From: an uncultured Phycisphaera sp.
Lineage (GTDB): Bacteria; Planctomycetota; Phycisphaerae; Phycisphaerales; SM1A02
DNA: 16,338 nt
Assembly (NCBI GenBank): GCA_937911845.1
Contig: CALDQF010000094.1
Location: 1-16,338, forward strand
Reading direction: 5' to 3'
Part shown: piece by piece, positions 1-7,995 of the stretch
Numbering within the stretch: the stretch's first letter is position 1
Layout of the letters: every line of letters starts with the position of its first letter
The notes under the pieces: model-generated
What the model was told of the DNA's origin: nothing
Database searches by the model: none
What the model saw: the letters and a program-made list of their open reading frames with translations, nothing else
Position numbers and translations under genes: made by a program

Positions 1-707
1 GCCGAGGAGGTCGCGTTGTGGTTGCCGGCCAGCTTGATCCTGCGCAAGTGGTCGATCATCTTCAATCCGAGTGCCAGCGCATGACATGGTCAAATCGGAC
101 CTTGGAACCTCTGCTTCCGGAAACGCCGGCCGATCCGGTGCAAAAATTTATCGAACGTCCCTTGGCTCAGGTTCATTTGGTTTGGGCTTGGTCTGCCCCA
201 ACAGTGCATGATCAACATCGTGCAGCATGGCAGGTGTTGTCACGCATTCTTGGTGCGAGCGGCTCGGGGCGGTTGTTTCACGAAGTTCGTCAAAAACGCA
301 GTTTGTGCTACGCGGTTGGCGGCGGCTGGGCACCTTCTGATGATTTTGGGAGATTCATGGTTTCTGCCGGTACTACGCCAGATCGAGCCACTGAAACGGT
401 TCAAGTGGTGGAAGAAGTCATGCATGGCATCCTGACGGACCGCCCAGCTGAGGAAGAAATCGTTCGGGCCAAAGAAGGGGTCCTTTCGGCCCTCACGCTC
501 CGGCGGGAAAGCACGGCGGCTCGCGCCAGTGTGCTTGGCAACCATTTCACCACCTTCGGTGAGGTGTGGGATCCAAAGAAGGAAGTGCAGTCCATTGTTG
601 ACGTCGATCAAGCCGCGATTGATGCGGCCCTGTCTGCATGGGCACCGGGGAGTCCTTGGGCGGTTGCTCTGGGGGCTACAAACCCATTTTCTGACGCAGC
701 GACCTGA
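1..707 (+). CDS. M16 family peptidase, C-terminal part (5' end outside window)
   Basis: The reading frame is open from base 3 and continues upstream of the window, so this is the last ~235 residues of a longer protein. It matches the C-terminal half-barrel of M16 (pitrilysin/processing-peptidase-like) proteins. The stretch RLFHEVRQKRSLCYAV is the typical R..L.Y motif of that half, preceded by an HLVWAW strand and a run of small residues (LGASGSG), and followed by a GxF-containing strand and the segment AEEEIVRAKEGVLSAL. The zinc-binding HxxEH site lies in the N-terminal half and cannot be seen here, so I cannot tell an active peptidase from an inactive partner subunit. The family degrades short peptides in the periplasm or cytoplasm, or processes cofactors such as PQQ. 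The next gene starts within 16 bases of this stop. Confidence 0.85.
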   Translation, partial: RGGRVVVAGQLDPAQVVDHLQSECQRMTWSNRTLEPLLPETPADPVQKFIERPLAQVHLVWAWSAPTVHDQHRAAWQVLSRILGASGSGRLFHEVRQKRSLCYAVGGGWAPSDDFGRFMVSAGTTPDRATETVQVVEEVMHGILTDRPAEEEIVRAKEGVLSALTLRRESTAARASVLGNHFTTFGEVWDPKKEVQSIVDVDQAAIDAALSAWAPGSPWAVALGATNPFSDAAT

Positions 708-709
708 TC

Positions 710-715
710 TATACT
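710..715 (+). promoter_or_regulatory. Possible -10 element (TATACT) for a leaderless start
   Basis: TATACT lies across the end of the upstream gene's tail, 7 bases before the ATG at 723. A transcript starting 7-8 bases after it would begin at that ATG. No convincing -35 box is visible at the usual spacing, so this is tentative. Confidence 0.25.
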
Positions 716-722
716 CGTGCAA

Positions 723-986
723 ATGCCACAATCTCTAGAAATTTCGGCTGGAACCCGCGTCCGAGTGACCCAGCAGCTGCCACGTGGTGCCGAGACCGCC
801 TGGTCCACCACCACTGAGGGCGTGGTGCTTCGTGCTCGTCAGGCCGAAACCGGATCTTGGTTCGCGCACAGCCGAAATGATCGATTGTGGCTCGACCGGC
901 TTGAGATCCAATTGGACGATGGGGAAATCACCACCTTGAATCTCGATCAGTTCTCCGTTGTGCAAACACTCGAGAACGCGGGCTGA
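723..986 (+). CDS. Small conserved-looking protein of unknown function
   Basis: This encodes about 87 residues that I do not recognise as a named family. The composition is that of a small soluble beta-rich domain: alternating polar and hydrophobic strands such as TRVRVTQQL, TEGVVLRARQ, WLDRLEIQLDDG and TTLNLDQFSVVQTL, with no membrane segment, signal peptide or cysteine. An SH3-like barrel would fit, but that is a guess. I prefer ATG 723 because TATACT sits 7 bases upstream; GTG 717 would add two residues. No Shine-Dalgarno sequence is seen. The stop is three bases before the ABC-F start, so the two are probably cotranscribed and translationally coupled. A role linked to ribosomes or translation is possible from that neighbour only. 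Confidence 0.6.
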   Translation: MPQSLEISAGTRVRVTQQLPRGAETAWSTTTEGVVLRARQAETGSWFAHSRNDRLWLDRLEIQLDDGEITTLNLDQFSVVQTLENAG

Positions 987-989
987 CGT

Positions 990-2915
990 ATGTCGTTGTT
1001 GACGGCGGTTGGACTGCATGTCCAAGTTGGCCACCAAGTGCTGTTCCGTGACTTGGGGTGCACCATCGAGCATGGTCAACGGGTCGGATTGGTGGGCCGC
1101 AACGGCACCGGCAAAACAACCTTCTTGAAGGTGATCTCTGGTGAGCGCGAGCCAGATTCAGGCAAAGTTGAGTTGCGCCGGGGAGCACGGGTGGGACTTC
1201 TTCGCCAGGATCCCGAATTCATGGCCGGTGACACCGTGCGTTCGGCGGCTGCCCGCGCGTTTGGACCATTGATCGAAGCGATCGCGTCGTTGGAAACGGT
1301 GTTTGACGCCATGGGTGAGGCATCTCAGGACGAACTTGAGTCTTTGTTTGCCAAGCAAGGTCGACTCGAAGACCAAATTGAAGCCTTGGGAGGACGCGCT
1401 TGGGAACATCGAGTGGACGAAGCGCTGGCTGGGGTTGGCCTTGGCGATCGCCTGCACCAGCCCGTTGAGGGTTTGTCCGGCGGTGAACGAGGCCGGTTGG
1501 GATTGGCGACGTTGTTGCTGGAAAATCCTGATGTTCTTCTCCTCGACGAACCCACCAACCACTTGGATATCGCCGGTCGAGAGTGGTTGGAGAATTTCCT
1601 GTCGGAAACCTTTCGGGGTGCTGTCTTGGTGGTGAGCCATGATCGGGCTTTGCTTGATCGATTGGTGGGCACCATTGTCGAACTGGATCGGGGTCAACTG
1701 GAGGTGTATCCAGGCAACTATTCTGATTTCCGCTTGGAGCGTGTTGAACGTCGGAAGACGATCATTCGAACGTGGGAGAAGCAGCAAGACCGCATTCGCC
1801 ACGAGCAGTCTTTCATCGACCGCTACAAGGCGGGCCAACGGGCTCGGCAAGCCAAAGGCCGAGCTTCCCGACTGGAGCGAATGATCGAAGACGAGGGCTT
1901 GGAGAAGCCACTTGAATTGGACGTGGTCGATCTTGATTTGCCCAACCCGCCTCGCAGTGGTGATCTGGTCCTGAGAACGGAGCAACTTTGTGTCCAGCGG
2001 GGGGGTCGGGTATTGGTTTCTGGGCTGGACTTGGAACTTCGGAGGGGCGATCGTCTTGGCATCGTCGGACCCAACGGCACAGGCAAGACATCTTTGATCG
2101 CCACCTTGTTGGAAGAGACTCCTCCGTCCTCCGGTGGGTTGCAGATTGGCTCAAGGCTGAAAACAGCATGGTTCCGGCAGCGGCACGAGGCATTGGATCC
2201 CTCATTGGTGCTTTGGCGGCATCTGCAGGACACCTTGTCTGAGGGTCGAGGCCGAGATATCACCGAGCAGGAAGCTCGGAATCTCGCCGGCGCTTTTTTG
2301 TTTAGTGGGACCACGCAAGATAAATGTGTTGGCGACCTTTCGGGCGGTGAACGTTCGCGACTGGTTCTCGCGGGCCTGCTCGCCACCGCGCCCAACATGC
2401 TGGTTCTGGATGAGCCGACCAACCACCTGGACATTCCCACGGCCGAACGGTTGGAGCAAATGTTGGATCCTGATGCAGGTTGGGAAGGCACCATGGTTCT
2501 GGTCAGCCACGACCGAGCGCTGCTCGATCAGGTGTGCACGCGACTTTTGATCCTGCATCCCGACGGTCAACACGAACTCTTCGACGGCGCGTGGTCAGCG
2601 TGGCGGTCGCGACAGGCCATCTCGGACGCGGAGCCAGAGAAAAAAGCAGGAAAAAAAGAACGCGGTAGTTCTCCGCCTCGGCGTACACCAGTTGGATCCA
2701 AAAACCCACACTCTCATTTGTCGATGGAACAACTGGAGAGCAAGGTGATGGACCTGGAAGAACAGTTGGCAAACGCCGATCTTGCGCTCGGTGAACCTGA
2801 AGTTTGGTCCGATCCGGAGAAGCTCAAGTCTCTGCAGGACGAACGCACTTCGATAGAAGATGAACTCGGCCCACTGAGTCAGGAGTGGGAGCGAAGAGCG
2901 TCGGAAATGCCTTGA
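990..2915 (+). CDS. ABC-F family ATPase, Uup-like
   Basis: This 641-residue protein has two fused ABC ATPase domains and no membrane segment, the hallmark of ABC-F proteins, which act on ribosomes or nucleic acids rather than as transporters. In domain 1 the Walker A is GRNGTGKTT (36-44), the signature LSGGE (162-166) and Walker B LLLDEP around 183-188, followed by TNHLD. Domain 2 has GPNGTGKTS (360-368), LSGGE (450-454) and LVLDEP around 471-476, again with TNHLD. Both catalytic glutamates (187 and 475) and both VSHDRALLD H-loops are present, so it should hydrolyse ATP. An arginine-rich interdomain linker (about 245-300) fits the family's tRNA/ribosome-contacting linker. A basic hinge (about 548-575) leads to a C-terminal coiled coil (about 576-641), as in Uup, which argues for Uup over EttA. 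The ATG is three bases after the preceding stop. Confidence 0.93.
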   Translation: MSLLTAVGLHVQVGHQVLFRDLGCTIEHGQRVGLVGRNGTGKTTFLKVISGEREPDSGKVELRRGARVGLLRQDPEFMAGDTVRSAAARAFGPLIEAIASLETVFDAMGEASQDELESLFAKQGRLEDQIEALGGRAWEHRVDEALAGVGLGDRLHQPVEGLSGGERGRLGLATLLLENPDVLLLDEPTNHLDIAGREWLENFLSETFRGAVLVVSHDRALLDRLVGTIVELDRGQLEVYPGNYSDFRLERVERRKTIIRTWEKQQDRIRHEQSFIDRYKAGQRARQAKGRASRLERMIEDEGLEKPLELDVVDLDLPNPPRSGDLVLRTEQLCVQRGGRVLVSGLDLELRRGDRLGIVGPNGTGKTSLIATLLEETPPSSGGLQIGSRLKTAWFRQRHEALDPSLVLWRHLQDTLSEGRGRDITEQEARNLAGAFLFSGTTQDKCVGDLSGGERSRLVLAGLLATAPNMLVLDEPTNHLDIPTAERLEQMLDPDAGWEGTMVLVSHDRALLDQVCTRLLILHPDGQHELFDGAWSAWRSRQAISDAEPEKKAGKKERGSSPPRRTPVGSKNPHSHLSMEQLESKVMDLEEQLANADLALGEPEVWSDPEKLKSLQDERTSIEDELGPLSQEWERRASEMP

Positions 2916-2923
2916 ATGTCAGC

Positions 2924-2948
2924 GACGCCAAGCACTTGAGGCGGCGTC
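2924..2948. terminator. Weak inverted repeat between convergent genes
   Basis: GACGCC (2924-2929) and GGCGTC (2943-2948) can pair across a 13-base loop in the 46-base gap between the convergent ABC-F and anti-sigma genes. It lacks a T-run, so terminator function is uncertain. The convergent position is the main support. Confidence 0.25.
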
Positions 2949-2961
2949 CGATTTGGATCAA

Positions 2962-3759
2962 TCACGCCATAGAAATTGTTTGGGTCAAGACGACGTTGCC
3001 ACCTTGGTCCAAGAACGCAACTGTGACAGATTGACCTTCAGTGTTGCGGAGGGAGGATTGTTCCACTGCATCCGCTTGGAACTGTCCACCTTTGGCCAGA
3101 TAGGCCTGCTCGTACACCACTTGCTCGTTCACGCGGACCTGAACCGCGGCCACTTCTTTAGGAAGGCCACGACTGAACAGCACGAAGTCTCCAGTGGAAT
3201 CGTTCCATACCAACTGACCGCTTCCGAGCTTGGATTGCCCGAACTGGATGAACGGGTTGTCGCGATTGGACAGGATGGCGTTGATCTTTGGGGAAACCCC
3301 AAGGGCCTCGAGGTTGCGCTGGATCTTTTCACTGCGGGCTTGTTGCCCTTGCCAACTCTCCGATTGATTGGTCAGCATGATCATGGCCAGCATGCCGGCG
3401 AACATGGCCAAGGCAGCGGCACGCCAAACTGCGGCAGACCGGTTGGCTTTGTGGTGGTTTTTGGCTTGTCGGTTGAGGGTGAGCTTCAAGTGATGCTCGG
3501 GTGACTGCTCTGCGGCCCGTGCAGCGGAGGCGATGCATGCCGTTCGGAGATGGGAGGGTGGGGTGACCGAAGGCAGCGGAGCCTGGATGGCCCAGTCCGC
3601 TTGAAGAACTCGAGCTTCTTCTCGCTCGGATGCTGAGAGTTCTCTCAACGCTTCCTGCAGCGCCACGCTCTCGGACTCATCGAGGAGGCCCAAAGCGTCA
3701 AGAATGAGATCATCCTCGAGGGTGGGGGGTTCATCAGATTGGTGGACACTCTCTGTCAC
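2962..3759 (-). CDS. RskA-type membrane anti-sigma factor
   Basis: This 265-residue protein is encoded just downstream of an ECF sigma gene and is expected to hold that factor at the inner membrane until a signal releases it. The N-terminal region (about 12-60) has the helical ALGLLDESES pattern seen at the start of RskA-like anti-sigma domains. One membrane helix (about 112-130) separates a cytoplasmic domain of ~110 residues from a periplasmic domain. The periplasmic part contains a GQLVWNDSTGDFVLFSRGLP segment resembling the RskA C-terminal domain. The zinc HxxxCxxC motif of ZAS-type anti-sigma factors is absent; the single cytoplasmic cysteine (75) cannot form it. The start is GTG 3759, with no clear Shine-Dalgarno site, 62 bases after the sigma gene. 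Release by regulated proteolysis is known for the family and is inferred here. Confidence 0.85.
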   Translation of the reverse strand: MTESVHQSDEPPTLEDDLILDALGLLDESESVALQEALRELSASEREEARVLQADWAIQAPLPSVTPPSHLRTACIASAARAAEQSPEHHLKLTLNRQAKNHHKANRSAAVWRAAALAMFAGMLAMIMLTNQSESWQGQQARSEKIQRNLEALGVSPKINAILSNRDNPFIQFGQSKLGSGQLVWNDSTGDFVLFSRGLPKEVAAVQVRVNEQVVYEQAYLAKGGQFQADAVEQSSLRNTEGQSVTVAFLDQGGNVVLTQTISMA

Positions 3760-3821
3760 GGTAGTACTTTCGTATTGATTTTCGGCTCGGTTGCAGTCAG
3801 AGCCTGAAGAACATCAAAACT

Positions 3822-4358
3822 TTACATCTCGGGTTTGGGACCCTCTCGCATCGCGGCTAAAGCGCGGGAAAGGGCACTTTTTACCGTCCCTAGGGGGGCA
3901 CCAAGTTGCTCGGCTGTCTCTTTGAGGGTGAATCCCTGGAAATAGGTCCGGGTCACCACTTCTTTTTGAAGCTCGGAAAGCCGCTCCATCCGAACCCTGA
4001 GTTCAGCCCGGATTTCGGTTGGGTCTTCGGTTTGGCTCGGCCCATCCCCCATGGGATCGGACACATAATCTTGGGTGGTTGGGCGTGCTCGCTTTCGACG
4101 CAGCCGGTCGATCATGTGCCGCCGAGCGATCAACATGACCCAAGTCACCAATTTGGCTCGCTCTGCGTCAAACCGATCTGCAGTCCGCCAAAGGCGTATA
4201 AAGACTTCCTGCACAGCATCTTCAGACTCTGATTGATTGGGAAAAAACTGCCAAGCCACGCGAAAAACCAGCTTCCCGAACCGATCGTAGAGCTCGCCGA
4301 ACGCAGTTTCGTTCCCCGAAGCGACCTCGTGCATCAGTTCTTGATCGCTCAAAGCCAT
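3822..4358 (-). CDS. ECF (group 4) RNA polymerase sigma factor
   Basis: This 178-residue protein has the two-domain layout of ECF sigma factors. Region 2 (about 23-90) contains DAVQEVFIRLWR and the -10-recognition segment with TWVMLIARRHMIDRLRRKR. A polar linker of ~30 residues follows, then region 4 (about 122-172) with a helix-turn-helix in which TLKETAEQLGAPLGTVKSALSRAL is the recognition part. Length and motifs are normal for the SigK/RpoE-like class paired with RskA-type anti-sigma factors, and such an anti-sigma gene follows directly. The ATG at 4358 is preceded by TACACT nine bases upstream. It diverges from the prepilin-like gene by 87 bases, making that gene a candidate target. The signal it answers cannot be read from the sequence. 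Confidence 0.93.
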   Translation of the reverse strand: MALSDQELMHEVASGNETAFGELYDRFGKLVFRVAWQFFPNQSESEDAVQEVFIRLWRTADRFDAERAKLVTWVMLIARRHMIDRLRRKRARPTTQDYVSDPMGDGPSQTEDPTEIRAELRVRMERLSELQKEVVTRTYFQGFTLKETAEQLGAPLGTVKSALSRALAAMREGPKPEM

Positions 4359-4445
4359 AGCGGCTTGAGTGTAGTCGCGGCCAGAAATGGCTGAATTTCA
4401 AATTCAAGGGTTCCGCTTCTGACACGAAATTGATACAAATGAGAC
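4359..4445. promoter_or_regulatory. Divergent promoter region, sigma factor / prepilin-like gene
   Basis: This 87-base AT-rich gap separates two divergent genes, so both must have promoters in or near it. On the minus strand TACACT (4368-4373) sits nine bases before the sigma ATG. On the plus strand TACAAA (4434-4439) sits six bases before the prepilin-like ATG. No strong -35 boxes are seen. The segment around 4394-4408 contains the near-palindrome GAATTTCAAATTC. Confidence 0.4.
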
Positions 4446-5168
4446 ATGCACAAGGCCGCGTCACCCAGAATTTCAGCCAAACGAGGCTTCAGTCTCGTGG
4501 AGCTGGTGGTGGCGCTTGGGGTGGGACTGGGCATTTTGGCCTTGGTGTTTCCCGCCTTGTCCGAAGCCAGAACACTGGCAGTGCGAAGTGTCACGCAGTC
4601 CAATTTGCGGCAAATTGGGGTGGCAACCCACGCCTACACCCAAGCTCGATCTGGGAAGCTTCCAGACTCTCTTCCTGCGGAGGTTGGCCGCTACGCCTGG
4701 CTGAACCTGGTTCGACTCCCACGTGATTCAAGGTTGGGAGATGCACGCTGGGATGGATTTGGCCAGTTGTTTGCCAATGGGTACACCGACACCGGTGAAA
4801 TTTTTCACGCCCCAACCGTAGAGGGTGAGCCCACTTGGACGCACGATATTTCTTATCGATGGGCGACACCACGACCGGACGAAACCGAACCATTGGCGTG
4901 TTCATACGACTACTGCGGTGATCTGCGGTGGGAATCCGACTCCGAGTCACGGCGCCGACATCGACGCATTGACGATCGGTATTTGGTCCTGGCCACTGAC
5001 GCCATCCGTTGCCCAAACATCGGGGGACAAGGCGGATTCAGCGTTCTGCGTGGTGACGCTTCAGTCCTTTGGTGCGATCGCCCTGTGCTCGCGTCACAAG
5101 CTGGCATGTTGGCGGAGGATGATTCCTTCCCTGCCATCTGGCGTGCCATCATTGACGCCGCCTACTGA
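4446..5168 (+). CDS. Prepilin-type N-terminal cleavage/methylation protein (pseudopilin-like)
   Basis: This 240-residue protein starts with a basic leader and a type IV prepilin signal: cleavage is expected between G14 and F15 in RGFSLVEL, with the conserved glutamate at +5 (E19). A hydrophobic helix to about residue 37 follows, then SNLRQIGVATHAYTQARSGKLPDSLP, the head-region pattern common in the many prepilin-like proteins of Planctomycetota. The C-terminal GGFSVLRGDASVLWCDR resembles the usual 'VLFADGHV' strand near the end of that family. Prepilin peptidase would process it, and it would be assembled or exported through a type II secretion or type IV pilus-like system, none of which is encoded here. 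It stands alone, divergent from the ECF sigma gene. No Shine-Dalgarno sequence precedes the ATG. Its exact role is unknown. Confidence 0.85.
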   Translation: MHKAASPRISAKRGFSLVELVVALGVGLGILALVFPALSEARTLAVRSVTQSNLRQIGVATHAYTQARSGKLPDSLPAEVGRYAWLNLVRLPRDSRLGDARWDGFGQLFANGYTDTGEIFHAPTVEGEPTWTHDISYRWATPRPDETEPLACSYDYCGDLRWESDSESRRRHRRIDDRYLVLATDAIRCPNIGGQGGFSVLRGDASVLWCDRPVLASQAGMLAEDDSFPAIWRAIIDAAY

Positions 5169-5198
5169 TGGCCCTGATTGTTTGTGATTACCTCATTC

Positions 5199-5219
5199 AC
5201 CCCATTCAGATTATGGGGT
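5199..5219. terminator. Possible bidirectional terminator hairpin
   Basis: ACCCCAT (5199-5205) and ATGGGGT (5213-5219) form a perfect 7-bp stem with a 7-base loop between two convergent genes, overlapping the stop codon of the minus-strand gene. There is no U-run on either side, so it may act with Rho, as a stability element, or not at all. Confidence 0.35.
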
Positions 5220-6140
5220 TGATCTGATCAATCGCGCGTGTTGCGGGAGGTGATCACCCACCTCGGGGCGGTACGTGCCGTACTTCACACACGTCCAGCG
5301 ATCGCTCAAGAGAAGATGGTCCAAATGCAGGATCGGAAATTGTGTCGGCCACGTCACGATTGGACCGTTACCAGCGTGGTCGAACGCGTGGGTGTGATCG
5401 GGAAATGCTTGTTGAATCGAGGCGGCATGGCGAGGGCAGTTGAAGTCGCCAAAGACCAAATCTGCCGTGCATGGTCCAAGTGCTTGTCGAATACGGTGTG
5501 ATGTTCCCATACGAGAGAGACTCGGATCAGACGGGCAGTCCAAAGCCACAAACTCAATGATTCCGTCAGGATGCTCAATGGAGCCTCGAGCGATGTTTAA
5601 AGGATGTGCGACGGTGTGATTTTCACTCAACACCAACTCACACTTCAGAGGCCATTTGGAGGCAAACAGAAAAGGCCACCTCGCCTCTTGATAAGGAAGG
5701 TGTTTGAGTTGCTCTTTCCAAGGGAGCCTCAACACGGTGTTGATGTTGACCAAGCACAAAAAATCGGTTTCAAACTGACTGGCTACCTCGATTGTGGATC
5801 GGGCACGATCTTCATCGATCTCTTCCACCGTCCAGTGGGTGAAAACGAAGGGTTGTTGTTGGAAATCTATTGGGCTTTTTGGCTTCCAATCATGGATGAC
5901 CCAGTGTCCCACTGCGATCACACAGAAGGTGATGCTGGTGGCTCTCAGTTTTCGTGTGTTGCCAAGAGTGAGACAAAGAACACCCGAGAGAGGGATCAAG
6001 ATGGTTGGCACCCAGTGGACCAATTGGATCGTGCTGAATCGATCAGTGATGTACTGGCCCATGAGGAGCAAGGCCCCAACACATATCACAGCAAACCAGA
6101 TTGTGTTTTTGATCGTTTGCAATCGACGACTTCTGCACAC
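5211..6140 (-). CDS. Membrane-anchored endonuclease/exonuclease/phosphatase-fold protein, divergent
   Basis: This 309-residue protein has three hydrophobic segments at the N-terminus (about 12-30, 40-60 and 67-83). A soluble domain follows that resembles the endonuclease/exonuclease/phosphatase superfamily, whose members cut phosphodiester bonds in nucleic acids, lipids or inositol phosphates. Support comes from GDFN (231-234), a later LDHLLLSD (273-280) and GDHLPQHA (295-302), which match the family's C-terminal metal and catalytic motifs in order. The N-terminal motifs are altered: the usual 'N' strand reads HWTVEE, and the usual 'LQE' metal-binding glutamate position reads LVNI (130-133). 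It may therefore be inactive or use other ligands. GTG 6140 lies seven bases after the permease stop, so it should be cotranscribed and coupled. The gene looks AT-richer than its neighbours. Confidence 0.7.
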   Translation of the reverse strand: MCRSRRLQTIKNTIWFAVICVGALLLMGQYITDRFSTIQLVHWVPTILIPLSGVLCLTLGNTRKLRATSITFCVIAVGHWVIHDWKPKSPIDFQQQPFVFTHWTVEEIDEDRARSTIEVASQFETDFLCLVNINTVLRLPWKEQLKHLPYQEARWPFLFASKWPLKCELVLSENHTVAHPLNIARGSIEHPDGIIEFVALDCPSDPSLSRMGTSHRIRQALGPCTADLVFGDFNCPRHAASIQQAFPDHTHAFDHAGNGPIVTWPTQFPILHLDHLLLSDRWTCVKYGTYRPEVGDHLPQHARLIRSTP

Positions 6141-6147
6141 TTGGTGA

Positions 6148-7995
6148 TTACTGGAATGGGAAGAATATTGGGATCAGCAAGACCATCATCAAGCCCCGCA
6201 GGATGACAAGAGGGAGCCCAATCCGGGCGTAGTCGAGGAAGTGATACCCACCAGGGCCGTACACCATCAAGTTTGTGGGATACGACACGGGGGACAGGAA
6301 CGTTGAGCTTGCGCCCAAGATCACTGCGGCCGCAAAAGGTTCGGCCGCCAGTTGTACGGCTTGACTTGCAGCAAAAGCAACAGGGAACACCAAGACGGCG
6401 GCCGAGTTGTTTGAAATGAGGTTCCCAAAGACCACGGCAAGCAAGTACACGCATGACAAAATGGCCAATGGTCCATGTGGGGCAGCCAACGCCAACAATT
6501 GTTCTGCGATCTGTGCGGCGGCCCCTGTGTGCTCCATAGCGCGGCCAATCCCAATGGCCGCGCCAATGACAAGCAGCATGGGGAAGTCGATTGCGGCTCG
6601 AGCCAGCCGTCCTGGTAAGCAGCGACTGAGCACCATCAGTCCTGCGGCCGTAAGGGCGACCACCGCACTGTCGACTGGTGCCAAGGCGATTGCCAGAATC
6701 ATGGAAAGCACGATGCCAATGGCAGCTTGAGCTTTTCGGTGGTTTGGTGGTCGAGAATCCTGCACTCTTGAAATCACATCGAATTGTTCACGTGCTTCAC
6801 CGTCAGACAAAAATTTTTCGTTGGTATCAAGGAGAAGGGTGTCCCCACGCTCCAAAATCATGTCTCCAATTTTCCCTTCGAGGGGAACACCTCCACGACG
6901 TACGGCAATGATCGCCGCATTGAACCGAGTTCGGAATCCAATGTCTCGAACAGATTTGCCATGAAATTCCGAATCCCACGACACGACGGCTTCCACCAAC
7001 GTTCGAATTTGGTGGGCCCCTTGGATTTTCCGTGCCTGCCCATCAAGCATTTCGAGTCCTCGGATATTCCGGAGGTCTCGAACCGAATCCAAGATCCCGG
7101 TGAACCACAAAAGGTCGCCCTCCAACAATGTCTCTTCTGGCCCGGGGGCGGGGATGTTTCTCCCTTCTCGCTCAATTCTGGTGAGGTACACGCCGGGAAG
7201 ATGTCGCAAGTCAGCAGCTTCGACGGTTTTTCCCACAAAAGGGGCATCGCTTCGAATCCGCATCGCCAACTGGTAGTCACGGGTATCCAAACTCGGGGGC
7301 TCAGCCGGTTGACGTTCGGGAAGAAGTTTCTTGTTGGTCAGCGCGATGACCACGATGCCGAGCACCATAAGTGGTAGCCCTACAGCTCCAATGGCCAAGA
7401 ATGAAGGGACCCCATCCTGAACCAGCCGAAGCGGCGCATCCGAAGCCGACAGCACCACATCTTCTTGGCCTTCGTGGTCCAGCAACATCTCCAAGATCAC
7501 GATGTTGGACGAAGTGCCAATCGCGGTTAAGGCTCCACCAAAGATGGCGGCGAAGGACAGTGGAATGAACAGTCGCGAAGGGGAAAGCCGAAGCCGTCGG
7601 CACCAGTCCCCCAAAATCGGGAGGTACATCGCTACCAGCGGAGTGTTGTTCATGAGGCCGGACAGAAGACCTACCGGGAGCATCAAGCGGAGTTGGGCGC
7701 TCAGCAGCCCTTTGGGACGACCCAGAAGCTTTCCGGCGATCAGATGAATGCCGCCGGTTTCCCGGAGTCCAGCCGCGACCACATACAGAGCGCCAATCAT
7801 CACAACTGCTTTGTGACTGAATCCTGACAGGCCATCTTGAATGGGAAGAATTCGGTCTCCTCCCAAGATTTGATCTGCCAGCAGCAGCAGCAGAAGCCCT
7901 CCAACCATGGCGGTGTCGACGCCGATCCGTCGGCTCATTAAAGCCGCCGTCACCAAGCCGATGACACCGAGGACAAAAAGGCCTTCTGAGCTCAT
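6148..7995 (-). CDS. SLC13/DASS family permease with two RCK_C domains (candidate sulfate/oxyanion transporter)
   Basis: This 615-residue inner-membrane protein belongs to the divalent anion:sodium symporter group. The N-terminal membrane half (about 1-222) carries LMNNTPLVAMYLP (114-126) and GTSSN (160-164). The C-terminal half (about 422-613) carries LISNNSAAVLVFPVA (526-540) and SPVSYPTN (568-575). These are the paired 'NNT' and 'S-T-N' substrate/ion-binding hairpins of the two inverted repeats. Between the halves lie two soluble TrkA-C (RCK_C) domains, about 240-310 and 327-400, marked by LLEGDLLWFTG and LERGDTLLLD. Similar SLC13 proteins with internal RCK_C domains include the SAC1-like/SLT sulfate transporters of algae. 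The ATG overlaps the stop of the PAP-phosphatase gene in an ATGA, which supports an inorganic-sulfur role. The substrate itself is inferred, and other oxyanions or dicarboxylates are possible. Confidence 0.88.
   Translation of the reverse strand: MSSEGLFVLGVIGLVTAALMSRRIGVDTAMVGGLLLLLLADQILGGDRILPIQDGLSGFSHKAVVMIGALYVVAAGLRETGGIHLIAGKLLGRPKGLLSAQLRLMLPVGLLSGLMNNTPLVAMYLPILGDWCRRLRLSPSRLFIPLSFAAIFGGALTAIGTSSNIVILEMLLDHEGQEDVVLSASDAPLRLVQDGVPSFLAIGAVGLPLMVLGIVVIALTNKKLLPERQPAEPPSLDTRDYQLAMRIRSDAPFVGKTVEAADLRHLPGVYLTRIEREGRNIPAPGPEETLLEGDLLWFTGILDSVRDLRNIRGLEMLDGQARKIQGAHQIRTLVEAVVSWDSEFHGKSVRDIGFRTRFNAAIIAVRRGGVPLEGKIGDMILERGDTLLLDTNEKFLSDGEAREQFDVISRVQDSRPPNHRKAQAAIGIVLSMILAIALAPVDSAVVALTAAGLMVLSRCLPGRLARAAIDFPMLLVIGAAIGIGRAMEHTGAAAQIAEQLLALAAPHGPLAILSCVYLLAVVFGNLISNNSAAVLVFPVAFAASQAVQLAAEPFAAAVILGASSTFLSPVSYPTNLMVYGPGGYHFLDYARIGLPLVILRGLMMVLLIPIFFPFQ

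Noticed and set aside
1158..1985. Long open frame opposite the ABC-F gene
   Set aside because: It lies wholly within a well-supported gene, has no recognisable domain and reads as a codon-bias shadow.
2962..5168. Possible mobile island around the sigma/anti-sigma and prepilin-like genes
   Set aside because: No integrase, transposase, terminal repeat or tRNA site is seen and the base composition is like the flanks.
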